From Saccoglossus kowalevskii (Eukaryota; Hemichordata; Enteropneusta; Harrimaniidae): a DNA stretch of 24,846 nt. Position 1 is the first letter of the stretch. Every line of letters begins with the position of its first letter. A program made the translations under genes and the position numbers. The notes under the pieces were generated by a model. It saw only the letters and a list, made by a program, of their open reading frames with translations, was not told the origin of the DNA and did no database searches. The stretch is taken from the NCBI RefSeq assembly GCF_000003605.2, contig NW_003137332.1:1-24846 (forward strand), in the 5' to 3' direction. Below, one piece after another: positions 7,692 to 18,774 of this stretch.

Positions 7692-10600
7692 TTTATAAAA
7701 ATTGACTTGACATTGAAATATTAATTAAGCGTTAAATACCATCTGGCAATTCAGATACATAGGGAGGGTCATTATGCAAATTACCAAACATTTGCTGTAA
7801 TTTGTTTCAAACAAATCGAAATTTTGATTGACTGTTGAATCAAAAACAAGCAAATTTCCCCGACAACGTCTTTATCTTCGTGAAAAAAATATTTTGAATA
7901 ATACCAGTTATATGAAATTCGCAATAAAATAGTTTAGAATAATTCAGTCATTATTTTGGCCAATAATATCAACATTTCTTTCCTGGATTCAGTTGCAATG
8001 TATTAGCCAGGCAAAATATATTCCCTACATTAAATTTGTTTGATGCAGTGCTCGATCACTGTGCAGTTCATAATTTTATTCGTTGGTTATTGCACTGCCC
8101 AGTGAGTGTGTGGGATTTATTCATGAAGGATTTAATGTTTTATGATAATTATGATAGCTGAATATAATATTCTGCATTCTAATAACCGGCTCTGCCCAAC
8201 GGGGTTGTTAGTTCAGTATTTTTCGAATGTATTGCATATTATTAAATGTATAATTACATTTCCTAACTCACTCGCATAATCCTGTAATAAATATGCAATC
8301 TCAACGCGAGCCAGTAGAACAGCAGTGTGAAACTCATTTACTAGCTAAATTATATAACAGGGGTCAAATAATACATCAACAGATCACACATCACAATCTC
8401 GTGCTTTTTGGTTCGGGAATGATGTGATTTTTTTCTAAGTATGGTCGAATGTCCAATGCAGTGTCAGTAGAGATCTGTGGTAAATACAAATAGCTGTAAT
8501 GATCTATTGTCTCTTAGAAGATCCATAATGAATATATATGTGATATGCACATTCCTTAGTTACATATGTAATATGAAGTTTAGTATACCAACTAATTTTA
8601 TCATGACAAGGTTATTTACAATCTTCTCAAAATTCGATGGACATGATGCGTTTTTCTTTATTTCCAATTAATAGTATCTACTGTAATTTTAAGTTAATTA
8701 GCTATTGGTCTGTAGACTACTACAACTTTTGCAGATATTCAACTAGTCGTGTCCATGTAGTTTTATGATATAACCACCTAGAACATGCCCAAAAGAGTTT
8801 AGTATGAAACATAAAGCTAATGCCAATTACATTGAGATGTTTATTTGACATTTAACTACCCAAGTAATATGCGTATACCAAGTTCCAATCAACAATGTTA
8901 TGATACACAGGAAAAAATGATCCTGTTAATTTGTATTCAAACAATTTCTGAGAAAATGTTAAAAGAAGATACTTTGCCCGAGTTAGTCGTTGAAGACCAA
9001 GAATGTAAGTAGTCGCGCTGTATTACTAAATAGCTAAATCTAAATCTTGAATGGTTGGGAACTTGAGACTATTTCGATTTCCGGCGTGTGTACGGTGCAG
9101 CATATTTCATCTTCCTGAGCGCCCTCCCGTAACAACGTGTGCTAACCTGCTCTTTTATAGATATACCCAACATGTGAAAACGAAGGGAGCATAAGTTCCA
9201 CAATCCGTAGAGGAGAGTTGTTACTAATATAATAAAAAGCACAGGGCATAAAGTTTGTGACTCGCATATTGTCAACTGCTGACACTACAAAAGCTAATAG
9301 AACTTCAGCTGGAACTCACTAATAGCATCATACTTTAGCGACTAACCACGCATGTCGTCTAATGACCAAGTCAGTCATCCGATTATTTCAATACAACTGA
9401 AAATTGGGCGTAAAACTAAATATGACGATGTACCGGAAAGATTATAACTAAATAATTACAAATAAGACATGTTGAAAAGGTAGAAAATAATTAATGGAGG
9501 CTATGATAAATGCTGACGACTAATCTGCGACGGTCATTAAAAGATGGCGACAATGGATCATGATTACATTCACAGATTAACATTATCAATCTTAACAGTC
9601 ATTATAAATTTAAAGATTTATCCCATGCAAATACTATAGTTGCTGGCAAATAAGTTGATGTTGTTAAAATTATGTTTAATAAATCCGGACATATTTTACT
9701 CATAATAACTACTACTACAGCTGCCTTATATATTAATAAATGACATTGCGTAAAATATACATGTAGCTAGTATAATAATGTATAACAATGGGTGTGGGAA
9801 TAATGACTGTATATCACAAACACAAATAAATTTCAGTTGGGAGTGAAAGCACATGACGGGGTGCACCATGTTTTTCATTATTTCTGCTGTTGGCAGGGTG
9901 GCTGGGTTAGAATAGAAAAACAAATCTGCGGGTGATATCAAAATAATTTAACGTACGAGACCTCCTGGTGTGGAATGAAATTAACACAATGTGACTCTTC
10001 AAAAACATAATGACCCATTCCTACTGTGATATGCGTTACGATCTGATCCAATGTGTAACCATGGCGACACCAATATATTTTACAGTTTCACTGTAGCTAT
10101 AGAGAATATTCTCTGCCGACCGATGAGAGTAGCACACATATATCATTATAACAGCAATCTGAAATGTACATTTGTTTCTACTGATTACTGGATAACCTAA
10201 TATGTCTGGCCGGTCTTGTCTACTTCGCCGTGAGTTAGAGTGCAAGGCACGTCCGGCAACATATCAAGTGTGATTTACACAGTATGCATAATATGGTGTT
10301 AAGAGAGTATTACTTCAGTAAACGTGTTTGCGATGATCTAAACATAAAAGTAGTCCCACGTGTACCATGTGTTTCAGAATTACGAGTGGATGGTTAACAC
10401 CAATAGAAATTAGTCACATGCCAATTACTATTCATGTAAAATGAATCAGTTTCTTTCATATCAATGCGCGTACCGAAATTTTAAATGTCGCATACACTCC
10501 GTGTATTTGATATTCGCTTGCCCGTCTCAAATTATTCGTAATTTGTTGAATCATTAATCAAAACAGTGAAATTACCATCTGTGTGCTTGCTATCAAATAT

Positions 10601-11592
10601 CACTGACGTAGGTTTAATTCAATATTCAGATACTCGGAATGACGTAAACCAGTGGAAGTTTGTTATCTCAGGTAATCGAGTTACGTAGGCCAATGACCAA
10701 CTATTATACTCTTATGTATCCAAATTATATACTGAGATGAATTTATAACAATATTGAGACACTACGTCATAAGTATAGATCTAACTCATTAATAAAATTT
10801 ACATCTTTATATGTTTAAATGTATTCAAACGAATAAATGAATATGTAATAATATTGCATTTACTGATCTCTATACACTCATATACATAATATATTAAATA
10901 GTACCGTGTGGATTACAGATATATTAATATATTTCAGATAAGACGGTTCATTACAACAACAAATTGGGAGTAATTAATTTCCATCCATTTTTCTGGTAAT
11001 ATTAAAAGTTTCGCAGAGAATGCAATACAGTGCAGTAATAGAACTTAACCTTTAGATACTTATGCGTCATAGTAACGATCAGTACGAGATTATCTGAGAG
11101 CTCGAGGAACCGACAATTTTGTAATAATAATAAAATAGCTCTGAATTAGCTCAAAAATGGTGTAAAAATCATTCTGTTAAGTTCATTTTAACAATATTGA
11201 ATAGCTCGAAGTCAGACGTATGTCTAGCCTGTCTAGGAGGGAGTGTATTACATGATTCTTATGTAAGGAATTATTAATGTAGGTCACAATATCAGGTTTT
11301 CGAATTACTAATATAAGGTAATGGTTGTCTACAGTATTGAATATGTCCCTTGAGTCACATAGTAATGCATACATATATATGTATGCAGTGTTGATGTGCA
11401 TGTACTAGGTTTATAAAACTTTAAAGAAAGGTTTTATTATACCTAATAACATGTATTACAATTGACCATTATTTTAATATTGAGAATATCTCCCAGTTCT
11501 CGAGATAACAAAAATACGAGTGAGACCAGAAACGAGTGCCCCCTTAAACTTATCTCTCAGCCCGACCGCATGGGGTCGTTCACGTCTTTAAA

Positions 11593-11595
<3 letters not shown>
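7692..11595. other. Long AT-rich region, no gene recognised
   Basis: About 3.9 kb with no supported gene. Open frames are 64-72 codons and lack motifs. The only structured item is a perfect 14-bp palindrome AGAGAATATTCTCT at 10101-10114. I found no terminal repeats or coding relics of a mobile element, though ancient ones could be hidden. Confidence 0.5.
10101..10114. other. Perfect 14-bp palindrome
   Basis: AGAGAATATTCTCT is its own reverse complement and contains GAATATTC, the two-unit heat-shock-like core seen several times in the LTR at the left edge. No other LTR similarity is seen here, so it may be chance. Confidence 0.5.

Positions 11596-11653
<58 letters not shown>
11596..11653. repeat. 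(TA)n microsatellite
   Basis: About 20 TA units (11596-11636), a single G, then eight more units (11638-11653). The tract is bounded by GTG on the left and CAC on the right, so the whole block is nearly self-complementary and could extrude as a cruciform. Confidence 0.95.
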
Positions 11654-12173
11654 CACAACATACTACTAACTGCATAGTATTTTAATATTGTAAAATTTTG
11701 TAATACTGTCCTACTTGATAGAAAAGACGCGATCCCATATTTATAGGCGGCTGGAGGAATACAAACATGACAACTCTCAGATAATCATCATGGCAAACAT
11801 TTAATCATAATAACATACATATGATATTAAAGGGCGGTAGTCGCGCGAGATGTATGGTCTCATATAAACAAAAAAGGCGATTTGACTGTTGCGTAGATCA
11901 ACAAGTACAAACTAAGACGTTACCAACCTTTAATTAGGTAATTTTAAGGGATTTGAAGGTATCTAAGGAGTCACCGGCGGTAATCAGTGCAAATCGCGCA
12001 CATGTCAAACCTCATACTTGTGATTTTCATTTGAAGAGCGCATTGGATTGTAGGAAAATCAATGTTTATCAACACAAATGTCGCACATGCGCAGCGCGAC
12101 GACAACCACCGCGCTTTAACATTGTGATGCACATTTTACATAATTCCGACGCTCACACATAAGCACACGATAC
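11654..12173. other. Region with locally higher CpG and an NRF-1-like site; no gene recognised
   Basis: Between about 11840 and 12120 CpG dinucleotides are more frequent than in the neighbourhood (GTCGCGCGAG, CACCGGCGG, GCGCAGCGCGACG). CGCACATGCGCA at 12082-12093 differs from the NRF-1 consensus YGCGCAYGCGCR at one position. This could be a weak promoter-like or less-methylated patch. The 69-codon frame across it is not recognisable. Confidence 0.3.
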
Positions 12174-12305
12174 TGGATAGAAATGATCATACGGTATCCC
12201 ATGCGACTAGATACAGATGTTCATGTATTATCCCATATTAATAGATTCAAATGCTCACATTTTCACATGTTGCTAGATACAGATGTTTATACATACGAGA
12301 CCAGT
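12174..12305. repeat. 33-bp minisatellite, four diverged copies
   Basis: Units start at 12174, 12207, 12240 and 12273, exactly 33 bases apart. The best-kept pair share CTAGATACAGATGTT; the second unit also has TATCCCATATT, matching TATCCCATGCGA in the first. Divergence between copies is high but the period has no indels. Confidence 0.75.
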
Positions 12306-15300
12306 TGCATGTGCCCATACTTTATGACATTATGTATGGAACACATACATTGTTAATAGCAGAACCCTATGGGCATTTGGTTCTGATCATAACAGGTACT
12401 GTGTTGCCTGAATCCTGGTACTAATGGTGTTTTTTTAAAATCGACTTTGCCGTGAACTTCACACAAATTAAAATATTTTGAAGAATATTTTTACTTTTTC
12501 ACAGTGATGGCTATCTGGTTCTGAGACTGTGGATTAAGTTATTTATTTGATATTGTCATTACCAGGTACCAACATAACCATAGGCGATCAAAAATTATTG
12601 ATGAGAACCTGCAAGACTGGGATGTAAACTCATTGGCTGTGGGTTCTTGACACTTGTATCTATTTATAGACATTGGCGTTGTGCCTGGCGAATTACACAG
12701 CTTACTCAGTAATCTATATGCAGTTATTCTGTACCCCAGGTAACTCGAGTTTATGTGATTAACTTCTTGTCTTACCGATGGCGTTATTGTGTCTATTTGC
12801 ATATTTATCTCCACTCGGCATTATCAAGTTACATTGAATTTGGGCATATTCGTGTTTTACTGGTCTAGTTACCTGTCACAGTGCAAACTCATAAATAATT
12901 CTCTTTATCTGTGGCGTACACCGCGTTCACTATGGTTCTTTCATTGCTACTTTGATTCACCAAAGTTATATATTGAGCAATATATATTTCATGTCTTTTT
13001 TTTTATAAATCTCAGATTTGATTTTAAATCTCTAAGCACCGGCACTTTGTTCCCACACACATCAGTCGTATCCATAGCCGCACCAATAATACATAATATA
13101 ATTTACTAGAACATTGAACAATAGAAGCCAGGAAGTTACTCCTACATGGTTCATCGCTTTTTATTTTGTTATCGCTGCAAAGCCACATTAATTTTGAAAA
13201 CTAATAACTGAGTTGTTTTCTATGTGTTTAAGTCATATAAATAACTCACAAAATATACAGATTGGTGGTTTTATTACAAATTACAAATAAAATAAGAGGC
13301 ATCACATCAAGACCGCAGCACTTTTCTATGACATTAGTAGTAGTATTAGTAGTATTAGTTCATGCATTGTCCCTGATTGCCGGGTTTGCATATTTTAACA
13401 GTCGATCAAATTGATTTGGTTTCATCTTCAATTATCCTTTACTGTAATTTACTTAAAAGCCACACGTGCCAATGGGGCGAGTCGAGATTAAATTATCTCT
13501 GTATCGCAAATTTGAATATTCTATACACGACATGAGAAATGAAGTTTCTTATTTTTCTGTTTGCTGTGCTTAAGCTTTGGGGCTAACTAACTATAAAATC
13601 AACTACCTACATATATAGTATTTACCATTATATAGCAACCCATTACGTCATCGACTGGGTAATGTCTTTATGGCACGTTCTTATCAAGGAAGAGATGAAT
13701 AATTTACCTTTCTTCAGTAAATACGTAAATTATATAATACCTTCAACACCTTACAGTGCTACACTGAATCTTTCCATTACAAATGTTTGATGTTATACAT
13801 TTGCAGTGATACAAATTACAAAAATGCTGTAAAATCAAGACAATCAACTGTTACATCATTAGACTTGAATACTGCATAATTTACGTTCTTTTAAAGTATA
13901 GTTTTGGTTTTTGTCATAATGATATACATTTAATATTAAACGTGTTCTTTATTGATTACATTTTCCTGGAACGCCATTGCCGGAGATCTAGCGAATGAGA
14001 AGCAAAGTCAATTATTGATTGCCATTGTTTTATGTAGCCATAAGTCAGTTATATTCTCCGTTGGGGGTAGTTACAAATGTAATCTCCAACACACAGATAC
14101 ATGTTACACTCACGGAAAACTACTAAATATACTGGAATACAAATGCTGTAACGATTTTATCATAGACTCCTTAGGAGAATGATAAGAAACACTCATGAAA
14201 TAGAAATCATGATGTATTCTGTAAAATGTAAGTTTGTACTTTCTTTAATTTATAATTGGATTTTCAGATTATAGAAGAGAGTCAACATGTGCGCATGTAC
14301 AGTGGTGCTAACAATCACATCGTATACCCACTTTCAATAAAACAAGAAATAAGTCATGCGTTTCTCAAGATCATTGACATCAATTAGCAGTAAATTATTA
14401 TAAAGGATTACAAGCGATATTAGAATAGAATCGTTCAGATGATGATGATTGCCTTGAGCCTACGTACACTATGGTCTCATTCCTAGTAAATAGAGTCGGC
14501 GTACGTAGTACTCTGTATAGTATGTATAATTAGTTATGTAATATACACATCAATATGTAGAACTTTTATTTGAATCAATTTTTTCAAATTATAACTGTTA
14601 TTCTAACATGCTAGATGCTCCATATGTGTGTGGACACCCTAATCCACCGACAACAAAAAGTAGACCTCGCGGAAAGATTTAATGATGTAATGCAAATCTA
14701 CTCACTTACAAGCATATATAGTGTTAATACGGGTTCGATTACGTCAGTGTGTAAATTACATTATTGTAGAATTTCTTATACAAGGCAAACCTTTCGCGAT
14801 GTCACGGATTATTCTACAATAGTTAAAACAAATCGTTGTGTATAGGCATAAATCATGTTTATGTTCACATGAACCCAATCACCACTCATTTAAATAAAAT
14901 AACTATGCGCTTGGGAATTATTGTAAATGCGAATCGCAGTTTTATCCGCTGTTGACGAATCCATTCTCCCCTCTAGCAGCTATTTCTCTAGAAGCTTTTA
15001 TCAGCGGGCAGTTTATATCCATAAACTACCTTATTATTGAGAGCTCGGCGGATATATTCATGCAAACGTATCGATGTTGGTATAACTTATGTTGAGTTTA
15101 TTGTATGTGCACATACCTTTGGGGGTTAATACTACATATCGTGCCAAATAATCCATGATTATGACGTTTCCACAGCATTATATAAATATTTCACATGAAC
15201 TAAGCTCTTTCGCATTCATGTCGGTGACTCAAAAGTACACTAATTGAATTACTGCAAAATATTCCCATTTAATCTGCTGTCACAAATAATTATCCTTAAG

Positions 15301-15941
15301 ATGTATTATTAGTTATATATTTATATACATATTCGACCTGATTAAAAAAAATACAAGATGCAAATTGATCAAACGTGATCCGAATCATCTAAAATTTACA
15401 TTTGTACTTAAAGGATTAGGTAGCATTTTGTTGATGATGTACCCATCTATTCATGGTTTCAGTAGTATTGGTGTCACACAGTATTAACATATATTAAAAC
15501 ATATCAGTCAATCACAGTTTCAGTAAAGATACGGACAAATATTATATCGATCTACAATGGGAGACTAAACATCTGGAAGGGGTATTAATGTTTTCCGAAA
15601 TTGTTTTAATGGTATATTCATTTTTCACATTCTTATGTCTGTTAGGGGTTGGCATCTTTGATCACTGGCGACGCACCCTAATTATTCTTCCAGGGCACCA
15701 GGGCTTCATGTATAGGGAGTCTGTTTCAGCAGGGCCACAGACAGTTAAGTTCATTGCACATTGCAAATAAACCTGCCAAATAAAATCCGCTACATTACAT
15801 TTATCTTACATATTAGTAGTGTGTTAGGTTGTGAACCCCACATGTATTTGAGGTAAAATCTGAAAACATTTTAGTAAACATTTATTTTGATCAATTTAAC
15901 CAACAATCACTTGTTGCAATTTTTTTCCCATAAACCTAAGA
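12306..15941. other. Long AT-rich region, no gene recognised
   Basis: About 3.6 kb. It contains open frames of 60-106 codons on both strands without motifs, a short AGT-rich tract at 13333-13360, and an 8-bp inverted pair CTACGTAC/GTACGTAG near 14460 and 14501. I see no exon with convincing splice sites. Confidence 0.5.
13333..13360. repeat. Short (AGT)n-type tract
   Basis: ATTAGTAGTAGTATTAGTAG and a further AGTATTAGTT form a short imperfect trinucleotide tract with regular ATT interruptions. Confidence 0.8.
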
Positions 15942-16060
15942 GCGGCCATTTTGAATTTCAAACTTTCCGCCAGCTACTATTTGTTTGCGATATATGAATT
16001 TCTAAACACTGCTTTATAGCAATGCTATGCACCTATATCAATGAATTTCAAAATGGCCGC
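15942..16060. mobile_element. Small inverted-repeat element (MITE-like) or long hairpin
   Basis: GCGGCCATTTTGAA at 15942-15955 and its exact reverse complement at 16047-16060 form 14-bp arms. Similarity continues inward with mismatches (ATTTCA against AATTCATT). The loop is about 91 bases. I see no matching target-site duplication in the flanks, so a transposon origin is only likely, not shown. Each arm carries GGCCATTTTG, close to the YY1 consensus GCCGCCATNTTG. Confidence 0.5.
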
Positions 16061-16233
16061 GAAATAATTTACCGTGTCAGTATATTTTGCTTTATATACC
16101 CACTAGATTTCTGATTCTGATATCATAAATAAATCTGTTAGTCATTTCTCTAGTGGTTTTAGAATAATCAATTTAGTCATGAAATTAAGGATGTGTTTGA
16201 TATGATAATATATTGCATGGTCTAAGTACTCTA

Positions 16234-16260
16234 GTCAGGTCAGGTCAGGTCAGGCCAGGT
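16234..16260. repeat. (CAGGT)n pentanucleotide tract
   Basis: Five units of CAGGT, the fourth being CAGGC. The tract holds several overlapping AGGTCA words (nuclear-receptor half-site), which is a by-product of the repeat. Confidence 0.85.
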
Positions 16261-16300
16261 GTGTGTGCTCTTTTCATTTGATGCATCTCACCCCTCTTAT

Positions 16301-16435
16301 ACAGGTCACATCAAACTTCCATCGTATACAAGTCACATAACACATTCATTTTCACATACCTCTTATGCAAGTCACATACAGACTTGAATCTCGCATCTAT
16401 CCTATACAAGTCACATAAAACCTTGATTTCCACAT
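16301..16435. repeat. Left part of the 39-bp minisatellite, degenerate
   Basis: Unit starts (ACAAGTCA or close variants) lie at 16301, 16328, 16367 and 16406; the last three are 39 bases apart, the first interval is 27. Copies are more diverged than those right of the insertion, as expected at an array edge. The last unit is cut after TTCCACAT by the inserted element. Confidence 0.85.
16431..16435. repeat. Target-site duplication, left copy (CACAT)
   Basis: CACAT directly precedes the TGTCA terminus of the 832-bp insertion. The same five bases follow its right terminus at 17268-17272. A 5-bp duplication is usual for many LTR retrotransposons. Confidence 0.8.
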
Positions 16436-16938
16436 TGTCAAAATGCAAGGCCTGCTTATCGCAATTGAGAGGGCCACCCACAGAACTCTGGACAGGGGAT
16501 TGTTTCACAGCTAGAAATGAAATACACATACACCAAAATATCAAGTTCATGCTCTTGGCTTTAATACCTCTCAAAATAATTACAAAAAATAAAGCACAGA
16601 CAAATACAAAGAATAAAATCACTAAAATAGGGGATTGCTTAGGGAAGTGTGCATTGGTGATAACTCACAGTTCCAGGATGTATTAATGGATGACAGTCAA
16701 TGGCTTCTGCAACACAACGACGAAATACAGGAGTCTTGCTTGCGGAGGAACGCTGGTATTCTGGAGGGCACCGCTGAAAACAGGAGATCACAGAGCAGTT
16801 CATACAAGTCTCACAGAATGGTGGTTGTAGCCTGTATCGCTTGTCAAACAATATCGTAGCAGAACACACGGGGAAGCAAGTTGAATTCACGGACACTAAG
16901 TTGAAATGATCGACCCAAACTGTCCTGAGTCTGTCCAA

Positions 16939-16944
16939 TTTATA
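16939..16944 (-). promoter_or_regulatory. TATA box of the solo LTR
   Basis: The minus strand reads GTCTATAAATTGGACAG. ATTGG (inverted CCAAT) lies about 40 bases upstream at 16983-16987, and ACAGTTT, an initiator-like word, about 25 bases downstream. This sets the likely U3/R border near 16915. Confidence 0.5.
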
Positions 16945-17026
16945 GACATGATTCAGTGTCACCGCCTGGGGTTTCACATAAGCCAATCAGAATGTAATCT
17001 TGCTAGCAGCTGTGTCACGTAAGCAT

Positions 17027-17150
17027 CCTTTGTTATTCAAATAACAGCACACCCGGTAGATTCTAATTCCTTCCAAAGTAGTAAACACCCTTTGTTATGT
17101 AAACTACAAGCACACCTGTTAGAACCCACTGTCCTTCCAAAGTTGAAAAT
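17027..17150 (-). repeat. Duplicated about 63-bp segment in the solo-LTR U3
   Basis: CCTTTGTTAT occurs at 17027 and 17089 (62 apart) and CCTTCCAAAG at 17069 and 17133 (64 apart), with AGCACACC between them in both copies. The copies are diverged. Duplicated blocks upstream of the TATA box are a common feature of LTR enhancers. Confidence 0.65.
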
Positions 17151-17267
17151 AAGTATGACCTGTCAATCACCTTTATGACAGTTATCACAAAACACCGCTT
17201 CTTCCCATGATTCCACTTGCAGGGTTTGAGGTAATGTGACAAAAACATGAAATAAAGGATGCTGACA

Positions 17268-17272
17268 CACAT
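17268..17272. repeat. Target-site duplication, right copy (CACAT)
   Basis: CACAT after the TGACA terminus; it continues as CATTCCTAT, the missing end of the interrupted minisatellite unit. Confidence 0.8.
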
Positions 17273-18338
17273 CATTCCTATACAAGTCACATAAAAACCT
17301 TGATTTCCGCATCACTCCTATACAAGTCACATAAAACCTTGATTTCCGCATCACTCCTATACAAGTCACATAAAACCTTGATTTCCGCATCACTCCTATA
17401 CAAGTCACATAATACCTTGATTTCCACATCACTCCTATACAAGTCACATAAAATCTTGATTTCCACATCACTCCTATACAAGTCACATAAAAACCTTGAT
17501 TTCTGCATCACTCCTATACAAGTCACATAAAACCTTGATTTCCGCATCACTCCTATACAAGTCACATAAAACCTTGATTTCCGCATCACTCCTATACAAG
17601 TCACATAAAACCTTGATTTCCGCATCACTCCTATACAAGTCACATAAAACCTTGATTTCCGCATCACTCCTATACAAGTCACATAAAATCTTGATTTCCA
17701 CATCACTCCTATACAAGTCACATAAAACCTTGATTTCCGCATCACTCCTATACAAGTCACATAAAACCTTGATTTCCGCATTACTCCTATACAAGTCACA
17801 TAAAACCTTGATTTCCACATCACTCCTATACAAGTGCCATAAAACCTTGATTTCCGCACCACTCCTATACAAGTCACATACCTTGATTTTCACATCACTT
17901 CTATACAAGTCACATAAAACCTTGATTTCCGCATCACTCCTATACAAGTCACATAAAACCTTGATTTCCACATTACTCCTATACAAGTCCCATAAAACCT
18001 TGATTTCCGCATCACTCCTATACAAGTCACATACCTTGATTTTCACATCACTTCTATACAAGTCACATAAAACCTTGATTTCCGCATCACTCCTATACAA
18101 GTCACATACCTTGATTTTCACATCACTTCTATACAAATCACGTAAAACCTTGATTTCCACAGCACTCCTATAAAAGTCACATAAAATCTTGATTTCTACA
18201 TCACTTCTATACAAGTCACATAAAACCTTGAATTCCACATCATTCCTGTACAAGTCCCATTAAATCTTAATTTCCGCATCACTTCTATACAAGTCACATA
18301 AAACCTTGATTTTCACATCACTCCTATACAAGTCCACG
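17273..18338. repeat. 39-bp minisatellite, main array (27 full units)
   Basis: Units starting with ACAAGTCACATAAAACC and ending TTTCCGCATCACTCCTAT run from 17282 to 18327. I count 27 units: 22 of 39 bp, two of 40 bp (units 1 and 6, an extra A) and three of 36 bp (units 16, 20, 22). The sum, 1046 bases, equals the distance between first and last unit starts. The central units are almost identical; those from about 18130 on are more diverged. Because the period is a multiple of three and the unit lacks stops in several frames, long repetitive open frames appear on both strands (for example 256 codons at 17483-18253 minus and 225 at 17496-18173 plus). I do not regard these as genes. Confidence 0.95.
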
Positions 18339-18583
18339 TCCTTTGTGTACAAGAATACACACATATAAATCCAAGAGTAAAATCTCTCGGCCAGCATGGT
18401 CAGAATTTGAGACATATTTTCACTGTACAAGGAGCATTGGCAATGTACTGTGGTGTTTAAGTAAATGTGTATGTTAAATATATTATAGAAAACAGCATTT
18501 ACCGATCAAATTGAATATTCATATAAAAAATGCCGAAGATATTTTGGGATATTTTGCGCTAAATCAAGAACAGTTAAAAGGAA
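18339..18583. other. Short unique stretch, nothing recognised
   Basis: AT-rich sequence between the minisatellite and the coding-like frame. No AATAAA or ATTAAA is visible on the minus strand here, which would have been expected if the frame to the right were a final exon with a short 3' UTR. Confidence 0.5.
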
Positions 18584-18774
18584 TCATTGGTTATCGTCTG
18601 CATAGTCGACTAGAGCTGGCATACTTTCATCATCATGTGCGATAAAATTCCAATCTTTACGACGGATATTCGCCTTATCGAACATCATTTGGTGTAGTGT
18701 GTAGATAAAGTGACCGCGAATTCTACCAGTTGAAAGAAGTACTTTTTGACTACCGACTACCTTAACGACGCCGA
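18584..18774 (-). CDS. Unidentified coding-like segment, possible terminal exon
   Basis: The minus strand is open from a TAA at about 18813-18815 to a TGA at 18584-18586 and translates to an ordinary-looking globular protein segment: VVKVVGSQKVLLSTGRIRG, then HFIYTLHQMMFDKANIRRKD, then WNFIAHDDESMPALVDYADD and NQ at the end. G is the first base in about 25 of 66 codons, a strong coding-type bias in AT-rich DNA; the other two frames on this strand are broken by stops. The frame has no early ATG. A good splice acceptor, CTTGGCTTCCTTTTAG, ends at 18775 and would give an exon of 191 bases (phase 1) ending in the stop codon. Other exons would lie to the right, but I cannot identify any. I do not recognise the family. 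Alternatives are a gene relic or a fragment of a mobile element. Confidence 0.45.

Larger units (their letters stand above)
16436..17267 (-). mobile_element. Solo LTR (832 bp) inserted into the minisatellite
   Basis: The segment begins TGTCA and ends TGACA, giving TG...CA termini with a 5-bp inverted repeat, and is flanked by CACAT on both sides. Deleting it with one CACAT leaves a unit of 25+5+9 = 39 bases, exactly the minisatellite period, so both edges are firm. Minus orientation is favoured: a TATA box (16939-16944) with an inverted CCAAT box 40 bases upstream, a duplicated segment in the presumed U3, and an ATTAAA signal at 16560-16565. No internal retrotransposon sequence is present, so this is best read as a solo LTR left by LTR-LTR recombination. 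A small nonautonomous element is the alternative. It differs in sequence from the LTR at 421-962. Confidence 0.75.

Noticed and set aside
16234-16260. (TCAGG)n as an internal telomere-like repeat
   Set aside because: Only about five units, one of them altered; TCAGG telomeres are known from some beetles, and nothing else here suggests that.
16639-16986. 115-codon minus-strand frame with many cysteines
   Set aside because: It lies inside the solo LTR, starts upstream of the TATA box, and its cysteines do not form a known zinc-finger spacing.
17273-18338. CRISPR array
   Set aside because: The repeats follow directly without unique spacers, and the context is eukaryotic.
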